Source: an uncultured Alphaproteobacteria bacterium (lineage in GTDB: Bacteria; Pseudomonadota; Alphaproteobacteria; Thalassobaculales; Thalassobaculaceae). Taken from it: a DNA stretch of 64,000 nucleotides. The stretch covers positions 1-64,000 of the forward strand of contig CALMRI010000017.1 in the NCBI GenBank assembly GCA_937776645.1. Direction: 5' to 3'. The translations under genes and the position numbers were made by a program. The notes beneath the pieces were generated by a model. The model searched no databases and was not told where the DNA came from. It saw only the letters and a program-made list of their open reading frames with translations. Each line of letters starts with the position of its first letter. The stretch's first letter is position 1. Of the stretch, positions 35,902-44,395 are shown one piece after another.

Positions 35902-36644
35902 GACGTGTCCGCCCAGGTGCGGTTTCGGGCGATGTCCAGGAACACTTCCTCCAGGGTTGCACGGCCATATTTATGCAACAATTCCGCCGGCGAACCGCGA
36001 TCAGCGATGCCTCCGGCGCGCATCATCAAAACCCTGTCGCAAAGCCGTTCGACCTCGCCCATGTGATGCGAAGCCAGCAGGATCGTCGCGCCCTGTTCGC
36101 GAGCATATTCCTCGAGATAGCTCCGGACCCAATCGGCGCTGTCCGGGTCAAGCGACGCCGTCGGCTCATCCAGCAACAATACCCGAGGCCGGTTGATCAA
36201 GGCCTTGCCAAGCGCCACCCGAGTCTTTTGTCCAGCCGACAATTGGCCGGTTTTGCGATCCAACATCCCGGCGAAGTCCAGCTGCTCAGCCAGCTCCGTG
36301 ATCCGTTTTTCCGGCGCGTCTACCGAATACAATTCGGCATAGACCCGCAGGTTCTCGCGCACGCTCAATCGATGCGGCAGGTCGACATAAGGAGAGGAAA
36401 AATTCATCAGCGGAAGCACGCTGTAGCGGTCACGCACCATGTCATGACCGAGAATTCGCACCGTGCCGTAGGTCGGCACCAGCAAGCCGAGCAAAATTGA
36501 GATCGTCGTTGTCTTGCCGGCTCCGTTACCTCCCAGCAATGCGGTGATCCCGCCCGGCTCAACAACAAAGGAGACATCGTTGATCGCGGTGATTTCGCCG
36601 AAGCGCTTGGTCAGCGCACACGCTTCGATTGCTGGCGTGAGCAT
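35898..36644 (-). CDS. ABC transporter ATP-binding protein
   Basis: A 248-residue ABC exporter ATPase. Walker A is LLGGNGAGKTTTISILLG, the signature is LSAGQKTRVALGKAL and Walker B is VLLLDEPTASLDPDS with the H-loop ASHHMGEVERLC. The N-terminal CALTKRFGEITAINDVSFVV is typical of the NodI/CcmA-type ABC-2 partners. ATG 36644. Its stop overlaps the permease start, showing translational coupling, and it leads the permease-PPOX operon on the minus strand. Confidence 0.93.
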   Translation of the reverse strand: MLTPAIEACALTKRFGEITAINDVSFVVEPGGITALLGGNGAGKTTTISILLGLLVPTYGTVRILGHDMVRDRYSVLPLMNFSSPYVDLPHRLSVRENLRVYAELYSVDAPEKRITELAEQLDFAGMLDRKTGQLSAGQKTRVALGKALINRPRVLLLDEPTASLDPDSADWVRSYLEEYAREQGATILLASHHMGEVERLCDRVLMMRAGGIADRGSPAELLHKYGRATLEEVFLDIARNRTWADTS

Positions 36645-36728
36645 GGTCGATTAAGCCGTGAGTTGGGGAATGAAATCGTGCGTCAGAAGATAGGGCGGCA
36701 TATGGTTCACGGCAAGCAACCTGCTTCC

Positions 36729-37414
36729 CTAGGCCCAGCGCGCGGTGTCGACCATGTCCTCGGCGGTCAGCAGTGTCGAGGTGTTAACCACGGTCCAGTC
36801 ACACAAATCATAACGCCGGCTCAATGTCTCGCGCACGATCTCCTCGGCTCGGCCTTGCGGCAGTTTTGAGCGCTCCCACATGGCCAGATCGGGACGCCGG
36901 GTAAGCAATAGGCTACGAATACCCGAGGAGATACCAGCTCCGGTCGCCTCCTCCACTGCCCCGCCGGTACGCTCGTCGCCTATTCGCCAAAGACCGATGA
37001 CTTGAGAATCATAGGCGCTCTCAAAACCCGGCCAGGCAGCGGCGCAGAGATCGAGAAATTCTTCCCAGTTCCCCCCCCCGGCGTCGAGAACCACCGGAAG
37101 GCATAGCTCCCCTGGCGGATCGGTCGGTCCGGGGCGATAGGTCGCAACGTCGGGCGCATAATCTCCGTCGAGATACCGCTGATGGCGCCAACACTGGCCG
37201 TCAGCGCCGCCTCGGCAAGCTCGGCGGTTACCCTATCGGGCCAGGCGGTGATCACGCTCAACTCGTCGCGCGGCCGACCAATCTGACTGCGCCAGATGCC
37301 ATATAATACAGCCCCAGCCTCACCCAAGGCTGGCCCAGCGGCAAACCCATCTGCGACCCCGCGCCATTGCCGTGAGCTAGCGGTTACTCTGTGATAGGCG
37401 TAGGTGGTCGTCAT
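36729..37414 (-). pseudogene. NIPSNAP-like protein, frame broken at a poly-C tract
   Basis: From ATG 37414 the frame reads TTTYAYHRVTASSRQWRGVAD through GSYAFRWFSTPGG to a nine-base homopolymer (C on plus, 37071-37079). Beyond it the protein continues in another frame as NWEEFLDLCAAAWPGFESAYD, LLLTRRPDLAMWERSKLP and WTVVNTSTLLTAEDMVDTARW. One base more in the tract restores a 228-residue protein. The FRWF and WPGFE pieces resemble NIPSNAP repeats (dimeric alpha-beta barrel). It may be a phase-variable gene, a recent pseudogene or an assembly error. Confidence 0.65.
37071..37079. repeat. Nine-base poly-C homopolymer
   Basis: A run of nine C residues in the coding region of the NIPSNAP-like gene. 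Runs of this length slip during replication and can switch a gene on or off. They are also frequent sites of indel errors in long-read assemblies. Confidence 0.9.
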
Positions 37415-37711
37415 GCAGCTTCCCCAAATTTCCGCCCCATCTCGCACCCGTATCTCGGATCCTGGAAACCCGACCATCGATTCTATCGCCTGTCCAGGCT
37501 GCTCGTTCAACGATTCGGAGGCCGGACAGGCGTGATCCACCTTTTAGATATGTTGGCGGTAATGTGTTGGCCAAATCAAACGCGCGCCTTAAAGGTCCGC
37601 GCAAAGGGCGTTTCCGAGTCATAGCCCGATCGAATCGCGATAACTGTAGGGCTATACGATTCAGCGAGAAACCTTTGATAATCTCCGTTTTGGAGAGGGC
37701 GGGTGTATTTG

Positions 37712-38217
37712 ATGACAGACTATCAACGGGAAATCCGTCACAAGCTTCGGGTTCTTGAGTACGTTGAGTTATCCGAAGATGTAAGAAAGACCTGCCGGCA
37801 CTTTGGTGTTGGCGAGCCAGTTTCTACCGATGGCGTCATACCCATCGGACCCACGCCGAAGCTGGGTTGACTAACAACAGATCGGTGCCGCACAACCACC
37901 CCAACAAGACGCCGACAGCGGTCGAGGGGGCGCCCGTGTGCGCAAGGTGCGCACGAAGCGCTACAACAAGCAGGCACTTGGCCGAGCTCCAAAGGGCATC
38001 CGGCATACCTATATCAAGCCGAGTTCGCCGCAGTTGAATGGAAAGGTCGAGCGCTCGCACCAATCCGACGAGCAGGAATTCTATCCGCTGCTCAGCTACA
38101 TTGGCGACGTTGACCTGGGGGGGACTTGCTGGATGGGAGCGGCTTTACAAGCTCGCCCGACCACACAGCGCCCACAACGCAAAGACGCCTTACGAGGCGT
38201 TCAGGGAAAAGTTATAA
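37712..38217 (+). pseudogene. IS481-family transposase, internally deleted
   Basis: From ATG 37712 the frame starts TDYQREIRHKLRVLEYVEL and continues with VRKTCRHFGVGE, the IS481 N-terminal helix-turn-helix. Near 37960 the end of the protein appears in another frame: GIRHTYIKPSSPQLNGKVERSH, then YKLARPHSAHNAKTPYEAFREKL up to TAA 38215-38217. The DDE core between them is deleted and there are frame changes. It is an inactive element lying directly upstream of the Fcl-RfaE2 fusion gene. Confidence 0.75.
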
Positions 38218-38336
38218 TTAGTCCAGTCCGTGTCTCGCTCGATCGTTCAGGTTAGACTTGCTTGAAGCTGGCCATCGGGTCTGAGATAACCCGCCGTTCG
38301 AGAAAGACTTGGCGCGCGTTCGAAAAGGACGAGAAG

Positions 38337-39791
38337 ATGGATCGTGACAGCCGCATTTTCGTCGCCGGGCATCAGGGTCTGGTGGGCTCGGCGGTTGTCC
38401 GGACGCTGCGCCGCGAGGGGTTTGAAAATTTATTACTGCGCTGCCGGGCCGACGTTGACCTGATGGATGCAGATGCGACCAACCAGTTCTTCGCCGATAC
38501 CCGGCCAACCCACGTCATCGACGCCGCCGCGCGGGTCGGTGGGATCCACGCCAACCGGACTTGGCCGGCCAATTTCCTCGAGGAAAACCTCGCCATTCAA
38601 TCCAGCCTGATTTCTGCCGCCCACCGCCACGGTGTCGAGAAATTTCTATTTCTCGGCTCCTCCTGCATCTATCCGAAGCACGCGAAGCAACCCATCAGCG
38701 AGGCTGCCTTACTGAGCGGACCGCTGGAGGAAACCAACCAATGGTATGCGATCGCTAAGATCGCCGGGATCAAGCTGCTTCAAGCCTATCGCCGGCAATA
38801 CGGCTTCTGTGGAATTTCGGCGATGCCCGCCAATCTTTACGGGCCGGGTGACAATTTCGACCTCGAGACCTCACACGTCCTGCCTGCCCTGATTCGAAAA
38901 TTCCATGAAGCCAAACAATCCGGCGCCCCCGAGGTGACGGTCTGGGGTAGTGGCGCCCCTCGGCGCGAGTTCCTCCATGTCGACGATCTGGCGAATGCCT
39001 GCCTGCACCTTATGCGCCACTATGACAGCGAAGAGGCGGTGAATGTCGGTTGTGGCGAGGACATCTCGATCGCCGAGCTGGCGGCGCTGGTGAAACGCCT
39101 TGTCGGCTATCATGGCGGGATCGTGTTCGACACCTCGATGCCCGACGGAACTCCGCGTAAACTATTGAATATCGACCGGATCGTCGCGAGCGGTTGGCAC
39201 CCAAGCATTCCCCTGGAGCAGGGTGTGGTCAGTACCTACCAATGGTATTTGGACTCGCTCACCAACCTCGAGGTCACCGCCAACGCCGCTGCGACCCCAA
39301 AGCACCCGCCGGACACACCGGACGCCAAGGCCGGTCCGCTGGAGGCTATATTATCGAAGATCGACGGGTGGCGGCGCGGCGGCCTGCGGATCGGCTTCAC
39401 CAATGGTTGCTTCGACATCCTGCATCCGGGCCATGTATCGCTGATGCGCCAGGCCCGCGCCGCCTGCGATCGTCTCGTCGTCGGGCTGAACAGCGATGCG
39501 TCCGTGCGCTTGCTGAAGGGGCCAAGCCGTCCGGTACAGGATGAAGCCGCCCGCGCCGCCGTGCTCTCGGCCTTCACCGATGTCGATGCCTTGGTGGTGT
39601 TTGATGGGGAAACCCCTGAACGGCTGATCGAAGCCGTGCGCCCGGATGTCCTGGTAAAGGGCGCCGACTACACAGTGGAAACCGTGGTCGGTGCCGATTT
39701 CGTGCGCAAACATGGCGGCGAGGTGCTCCTGGCCCGGCTCGAGGAAGGCCACAGCACCACCAAAACCATCGCCCGGATGACAGCCCCGTAG
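38337..39791 (+). CDS. Fused GDP-L-fucose synthase-like reductase / RfaE2-type nucleotidyltransferase
   Basis: A 484-residue two-domain protein. Residues 1-310 are an extended short-chain epimerase/reductase like Fcl: [14 protein letters not shown] binds NAD(P), FLGSSCIYP and YAIAKIAG carry the Ser/Cys and Tyr-Lys (Tyr136 region), and PNIYG-like [10 protein letters not shown] follows. Residues 335-484 are an RfaE2/HldE-C nucleotidyltransferase: [17 protein letters not shown] with HxGH near 362, [28 protein letters not shown] and STTKTIAR. Both domains look catalytically complete. It is likely to make a nucleotide-activated deoxy- or heptose-type sugar. Start ATG 38337 lies after GACGAGAAG; the IS481 relic is upstream. 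Confidence 0.92.
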   Translation: MDRDSRIFVAGHQGLVGSAVVRTLRREGFENLLLRCRADVDLMDADATNQFFADTRPTHVIDAAARVGGIHANRTWPANFLEENLAIQSSLISAAHRHGVEKFLFLGSSCIYPKHAKQPISEAALLSGPLEETNQWYAIAKIAGIKLLQAYRRQYGFCGISAMPANLYGPGDNFDLETSHVLPALIRKFHEAKQSGAPEVTVWGSGAPRREFLHVDDLANACLHLMRHYDSEEAVNVGCGEDISIAELAALVKRLVGYHGGIVFDTSMPDGTPRKLLNIDRIVASGWHPSIPLEQGVVSTYQWYLDSLTNLEVTANAAATPKHPPDTPDAKAGPLEAILSKIDGWRRGGLRIGFTNGCFDILHPGHVSLMRQARAACDRLVVGLNSDASVRLLKGPSRPVQDEAARAAVLSAFTDVDALVVFDGETPERLIEAVRPDVLVKGADYTVETVVGADFVRKHGGEVLLARLEEGHSTTKTIARMTAP

Positions 39792-39816
39792 TCTCAGTCG
39801 GTTACGGGACCAACTG

Positions 39817-40614
39817 TTATTGGCCTTGAAACACCGGCTTGCGCTTATTCATGAAGGCGTCCTGGCCTTCCTGATAGTCACTGCTATTGAAGCAGTCCCG
39901 CGTCATTTGGGCGACCAACCCGCCATCAAAGGCCACGTCGTCCTTCATCAACTCGTTGATCGTCAGCTTCGAGGCCCGCATCGACAGCGGCGCGTTCTCG
40001 GCGATCCGATCGGTCATATCGCGCACCGCCGCATCCAGACCCGCGACCGGCACACAGGCATTGATCAGCCCCATCGCCGCCGCTTCCGCCGCCGAATAGC
40101 GCTTGGCGGTAATCAGGATTTCCTTGGCCTTGGAAGGCCCGACCAAAGCGATCAGATTGCCAAGATTTACCCGATCATAGGCAATCGACAACCGAGCCGC
40201 CGGGACCCCAAACTGCGAATCCTCGGAGGCGATGCGGATATCCGCCGCCAACGCGATACCGAGCCCTCCACCCATACAAAACCCGCGGATTTGCGCGATG
40301 AACGGCTTCTCACATCCAAGCATTTTCTGCCGGCCCGCCATCGAGATCCTGGCGTAAACGTCCGCCGCCTCGGCGTTGGAGCGGTTCTCCTTGAACTGTG
40401 AGATATCGGCGCCGGACGCAAATGCCTTGTCGCCGGCTCCGGCCATGACCACGCACCGGATTAAGGGATCGGCGTCGAAGGCGTCAAAGGCCTCGGAGAT
40501 CCCCTCCCACATATCAAGCGAGATGGCATTGCGGCGATCCGGGTTGTTGATGGTAATCCGGCCAACGGAGCCATCGGCCTGCGCCAGGATCTTGGTGGTT
40601 GATAACTTCATCAT
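39817..40614 (-). CDS. Enoyl-CoA hydratase/isomerase (crotonase) family protein
   Basis: A 265-residue crotonase-fold protein. NNPDRRNAISLDMWEGI and the oxyanion-hole motifs AFASGADISQF and RGFCMGGGLGIALAADIR are present. The two catalytic glutamates of classical enoyl-CoA hydratase (in GGGxE and PE) are replaced by Gly and Ala (GGGLG, PAARL). It thus probably acts in another crotonase reaction such as isomerisation, decarboxylation or C-C cleavage. ATG 40614 follows AAGGAAC; the frame upstream to 40776 is a different protein's antisense and is unlikely. It lies after the CoA transferase gene in the same operon. Confidence 0.9.
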   Translation of the reverse strand: MMKLSTTKILAQADGSVGRITINNPDRRNAISLDMWEGISEAFDAFDADPLIRCVVMAGAGDKAFASGADISQFKENRSNAEAADVYARISMAGRQKMLGCEKPFIAQIRGFCMGGGLGIALAADIRIASEDSQFGVPAARLSIAYDRVNLGNLIALVGPSKAKEILITAKRYSAAEAAAMGLINACVPVAGLDAAVRDMTDRIAENAPLSMRASKLTINELMKDDVAFDGGLVAQMTRDCFNSSDYQEGQDAFMNKRKPVFQGQ

Positions 40615-40714
40615 AGGTTCCTTGGTCACTGGTAGGTGTTGGCTGGGAACGATGGTGGCCGCGCTTTTATCACAAAAACCCAACGGGAATCGCAGGGAAT
40701 GGAAGCGGACGGTT

Positions 40715-41899
40715 TCAAATGACGTTCCGTTCCCGTAAGCCGGCAATTTTATCCTCGGAGAGCCCGAGTTCGCCAAGCACTTCGACTGTGTGTTGCCCGA
40801 GATCCGGGGTCGCCGAGCGCATTTGCTGCGGTGTCCGCATTAGTTTGGCCGCCTGGCCGACCATTTTCAGCGCTCCGAGCCGGTGATGCTGGACCTCCGG
40901 GTCCATGTTCAGGGTTTGCACCTGTGGATCGGCGAAAACCTGGCCCATATCGTAGATCGGCCCGCAAGGCACCCCGGCTTCGGCAAAGGCCTCGACCCAA
41001 TGCTGGGTGGTGTTCTTCACTGTGTAGGCCGAGATCTCGGCGTTGATCTGCTCGCGCCGCGCGGTACGCGACTCATTGGTTTTATAATCCGGGTTCTCGT
41101 AAATTTCCGACGAGCCGAGGGTCTCGCACATCCGCTTCAGCAAATGGTCGGCCGCGGCCTGAATGTTGATCACCCCATCGGAGGTAGGAAACACCCCGGT
41201 CGGCGTACCGGTCGGGTGATTATTGCCTTCCTGTTTCGGCACCTCGCCGGCCATCACATAGCGCGCGGCCTGCAGATCCATCATCATGATCTGAGCTTCC
41301 AGTAGCGATGTGTTGACCCATTGCCCCTCGCCGGAGACCTCGCGCTCAAGCAAGGCAACGAGAATGCCGTAAGCCAGATTGATCCCGGCGGTAAGATCGG
41401 CAATCGGAATTCCAACACGTACCGGCCCGTCACCCGGCATGCCGGTCACCGACATCAACCCTCCCAGGCCCTGCGCAATCTGGTCCAGGCCGGCGCGCTT
41501 CGCATAGGGGCCGGTCTGACCGAATCCAGAAATGCTGCCATAGACAATCCGTGAATTGACCGCACGCACGGTCTCGTAATCGATGCCGAGCCGATGTTTA
41601 ACGTCGGGACGATAGTTTTCGATCACCACATCGGCTGATTTGACCATCTTGAGAAAAATCTCACGGCCTTCGTCTTCCTTAAGATTCAAGGTCATCGATC
41701 GTTTGTTGCGGTGTAGGTTCTGAAAGTCGAATCCGTCGCGCGGACCACCCAGTGGAGTTTCCGAGAGCGTCGGGGGTTGCTCAATTTTGATCGTTTCGGC
41801 ACCCCAATCGGCGATCATCCGTGCTGCTGTCGGCCCGGCTCTAGCCCGTGTCAGGTCAAGAACGCGAAACCGGGACAGTGCGCCATTGTTGGACGTCAT
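40715..41899 (-). CDS. CaiB/BaiF family (class III) CoA transferase
   Basis: A 394-residue class III CoA transferase. The N-terminal LDLTRARAGPTAARMIADWGAE and KIEQP motif, NLHRNKRSMTLNLKEDEGREI, then VIENYRPDVKHRLGIDYETVRAVN and IVYGSISGFGQTGPYA with a catalytic-Asp region LDQIAQGLGGLMSVTG (Asp about residue 150) identify the family. It transfers CoA between organic acids. Together with the downstream crotonase it should activate and process an organic acid; the acceptor is not known. The gene is divergent from the cupin gene with about 260 bases between them. Confidence 0.9.
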   Translation of the reverse strand: MTSNNGALSRFRVLDLTRARAGPTAARMIADWGAETIKIEQPPTLSETPLGGPRDGFDFQNLHRNKRSMTLNLKEDEGREIFLKMVKSADVVIENYRPDVKHRLGIDYETVRAVNSRIVYGSISGFGQTGPYAKRAGLDQIAQGLGGLMSVTGMPGDGPVRVGIPIADLTAGINLAYGILVALLEREVSGEGQWVNTSLLEAQIMMMDLQAARYVMAGEVPKQEGNNHPTGTPTGVFPTSDGVINIQAAADHLLKRMCETLGSSEIYENPDYKTNESRTARREQINAEISAYTVKNTTQHWVEAFAEAGVPCGPIYDMGQVFADPQVQTLNMDPEVQHHRLGALKMVGQAAKLMRTPQQMRSATPDLGQHTVEVLGELGLSEDKIAGLRERNVI

Positions 41900-42157
41900 G
41901 CCGTACTCCTTCGTCGATCACATCAAGTAAATCATTGGGCCGCGTCTCCGAAATCCGGCCGCTGGCCTGGATAAGCGAGGAAGTCTCGCATCACGACGCC
42001 TTCGAAACAATGATATCCTGGTCCGACGGCCGTCCAACCGGGGCGATCCTGAGTGAGGTCTCGCGATCCCGCGCTGGGGTAGCGGAATGCCGAAATGTTT
42101 GAGCCGAGCAGACTTACGCCGTTATATTGCCGAAGCATCGAATTGGGAGGTAAGGTC

Positions 42158-42700
42158 ATGGCCTATACGCTTGAGGAATTCTGTCAGGATTGCCGCACCG
42201 CACTCACCGCCGACAATGGGCCCGGCGGCCGCGAGGCGGTCAGAGGCAAGGTCGAGCAGCTGCTCGCGAACCCGGATTTCGTCAGCCAGAACCTCGGAGC
42301 GGATGCCGCGCTGGGCGTACATACCCTCTATAAGGACGAGGATCTTGAATTTGTCGTCCTCGCCCATGTCAATGATAAGGGGAGCAGCTCTCCGCCCCAT
42401 GACCACGGTAACTCCTGGGCGGTCTATGGCCAGGCAAGCGAATACACTGACATGAGCGAATATCGCCGCCTTGATGATGGCGAGGGGGATGGTGAGGCCA
42501 AGCTCGAACAGATCAAGAGCTATCGTCTAACCCCGGGTAAAGCCGGCCTATACGATGTTCGGGCGATCCATGCGATCAACTATCCTGAGAACGCTCGCTT
42601 TGTGCGAGTAACGGGGCGCGAGCTGGAGTTGGAACCGCGTCTCAAATTCGACATGTTGGCCAATAAAGCCTCGTATATAGAGAGCCAAGGCGTCGAATAG
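42158..42700 (+). CDS. Cysteine-dioxygenase-like cupin protein
   Basis: A 180-residue cupin. The metal site is visible in PPHDHGNSWAVYGQASEYTDM (His-x-His and downstream Glu) and in the second motif DVRAIHAINYPENARFVRV, which supplies the third His. This matches cysteine-dioxygenase/3-mercaptopropionate-dioxygenase-like cupins. The N-terminal helical 60 residues are also family-like. Start ATG 42158 has GGGAGG upstream. It is divergent from the CoA transferase and crotonase operon, so a thiol or sulfinic acid pathway is possible, as inference only. Confidence 0.75.
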   Translation: MAYTLEEFCQDCRTALTADNGPGGREAVRGKVEQLLANPDFVSQNLGADAALGVHTLYKDEDLEFVVLAHVNDKGSSSPPHDHGNSWAVYGQASEYTDMSEYRRLDDGEGDGEAKLEQIKSYRLTPGKAGLYDVRAIHAINYPENARFVRVTGRELELEPRLKFDMLANKASYIESQGVE

Positions 42701-42776
42701 CGCTGCGGCGATAACCCGCCAGAACGCCTACCTGGAGCGGGGGCTCCCGATAAATGGCTGCGATAACTTAAATAGG

Positions 42777-42988
42777 ATGGCCCCTCTGGTGATCGACAAC
42801 GAGTTGGCGAGCAGGAACTTGCTGACCACGACGCTTCAAGAACTCGGGGTGAACGACATTCCAAGGGCGTCTAGCGGGCGTTAGGAACTAACGCGCGTCG
42901 CCAATTCACCCCAAATTTTATTGTCTGCGACATCTCGATGGATGAGATGGCTGGGATCAAATTCACCAAAAAAATCCGCCCGACCTAA
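42777..42988 (+). pseudogene. CheY-like receiver domain relic
   Basis: ATG 42777 begins PLVIDNELASRNLLTTTLQE and LGVNDIPRASSGR then a stop, resembling VVDDEPxxRxLLxxxLxxLG of receiver domains, with one Asp lost (VIDNE). In another frame FIVCDISMDEMAGIKFTKKIRPT contains the phosphoacceptor region and then TAA 42986-42988. The lysine region and last helices are missing. It is a decayed response-regulator fragment. Confidence 0.6.
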
Positions 42989-43408
42989 TTAGCTCCAATC
43001 CTTTTATCGCGATATTTTAGCTTACCGACGATGCCTCGGATCGAGGTTGGACGGGATCTGGTCGAATCTTATTCCGTATCGGTTCGCAACGCGGCCCTGC
43101 TCGAATTTTTCAAATCCTTCCTGGCCACCGCACCCTAACGGCCTGACGGATTTTCCCAAGTTGACGTGAGGTTGGGATGTTTTCGAGGGGCCGCGCATCA
43201 AGGCTGATCGGCGTCGATTCGCCCCTATCAGTCTCTGGACGAACCGGCTCGCAACGGACTCTTGTTGCGATTCGCGCCAGTCTTTGAGATGCTTCATGGG
43301 GTGGCGTGCGTGTCATATCGTCGCAGCTGGGTGGAGCTTAAGATACTTACCCAAAAAACGATGTGTGTGCAGCGCCATGTCTCGCCAAAAGCACGAATGG
43401 GACGAATT
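42989..43408. other. Upstream region of the cold-shock gene
   Basis: No supportable gene is present; minus frames at 43022-43316 lack motifs. Cold-shock genes usually have a long 5' untranslated leader, so part of this stretch (roughly 43260-43408) may be transcribed. No promoter consensus was certain. Confidence 0.35.
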
Positions 43409-43621
43409 ATGCCTACCGGAAAAGTGAAGTGGTTCAACCACGCCAAGGGATATGGATTTATACAACCGGATGAAGGCGGCAACGATGTGTTTGTGCATAT
43501 CACCGCCTTGCACCAGTCGAATATCCAAGGCCTGAACGAAGGTGACTCGGTATTCTATGATCTGGTGGACGGCCGGGACGGACGCTCAGCGGCTGACAAT
43601 CTTAGCGTTACACCGGCCTGA
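43409..43621 (+). CDS. cspA: Cold-shock domain protein
   Basis: A 70-residue cold-shock protein, normal length for bacterial CSPs. RNP1 is KGYGFIQP and RNP2 is DVFVHITAL, with the N-terminal GTVKWFN-like sequence (GKVKWFNHA). The single OB-fold binds single-stranded RNA or DNA and acts as an RNA chaperone. I chose ATG 43409; the longer frame from 43262 has no family support. It is monocistronic. The symbol is a family name, not a claim of specific orthology. Confidence 0.92.
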   Translation: MPTGKVKWFNHAKGYGFIQPDEGGNDVFVHITALHQSNIQGLNEGDSVFYDLVDGRDGRSAADNLSVTPA

Positions 43622-43861
43622 GCCGCAACCGCTTGGCGGTTCCTCGCTTTGGAACGTCTTGGCCGGGCGCTCGCGGGTGAAGTCATCGGATTGGGACGAG
43701 CGTTCCGTCCCGCGTGTTGGAGGCCTCACGGCAAGCCGCCAATCTGGTGTTTAGCTATTGTCGTAAGTGCGTTGGATTGCGTCACGCAGTGGAACCAGCG
43801 GCGGGTCGTTGGTTCCCCGCACGAAAGCCGCTACAGCGTATAGAGATGCGAGGTGCAACGG

Positions 43862-44365
43862 CTAGACAACCAGCGCGCCGTCGAACAACCCGCGATAGAC
43901 CTCGGCCGCCGGCATCAGACAGGTCTCGATCTCCTCGCTGCCATCAAAATGCGTCTTACCGCCCAACGCGGCGCCGAGCGCCAGAAAGAAATGAACTTTG
44001 TTGGTCCGGATCGTTGGATTGGCGAGCACGCGGCCAATCGGATACCACGCTGAAGCCTCGGCGCCGGTTTCCTCGCGCAGTACCCGTTGCGCGCAGGAAA
44101 GTTCGTCATCGCCCGGATCGGAGGTACCGGACGGCAGCCCGGTGGTAATTTCTCCGCTACCGTGTTGGTAGTCACGGACCAACAAAATTTCCAGATCCGC
44201 CGCGACCGCATTGACCCAATCCTTAGCCTCGATGACATGGATAGGACTCGACAACGATTCCCTAGCCAGTGATGCAGCGATCGATCCGGTGATTAAGAAA
44301 TCGATCTTTGTAATAGTATCCACTGTTCTCAACCGTCCATTTGGTCTGCACAATTCAGCTCCCAC
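43862..44365 (-). CDS. NUDIX hydrolase with a variant Nudix box
   Basis: A 167-residue Nudix-fold protein similar to ADP-ribose pyrophosphatases. The Nudix box reads GTSDPGDDELSCAQRVLREETG. Relative to the canonical GxxxxxExxxxxxxREUxEExG, the Glu in RE is Val and the preceding Glu position is Asp, while the last two metal-binding Glu (EE) remain. It may keep partial activity or have a different substrate. The start at 44365 is uncertain; the region up to about residue 20 could be a shorter protein. It lies just after cobT in the same direction. Confidence 0.8.
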   Translation of the reverse strand: MGAELCRPNGRLRTVDTITKIDFLITGSIAASLARESLSSPIHVIEAKDWVNAVAADLEILLVRDYQHGSGEITTGLPSGTSDPGDDELSCAQRVLREETGAEASAWYPIGRVLANPTIRTNKVHFFLALGAALGGKTHFDGSEEIETCLMPAAEVYRGLFDGALVV

Positions 44366-44395
44366 ACTCTATCGCCCATCGTCCTGCTTTGCCTC

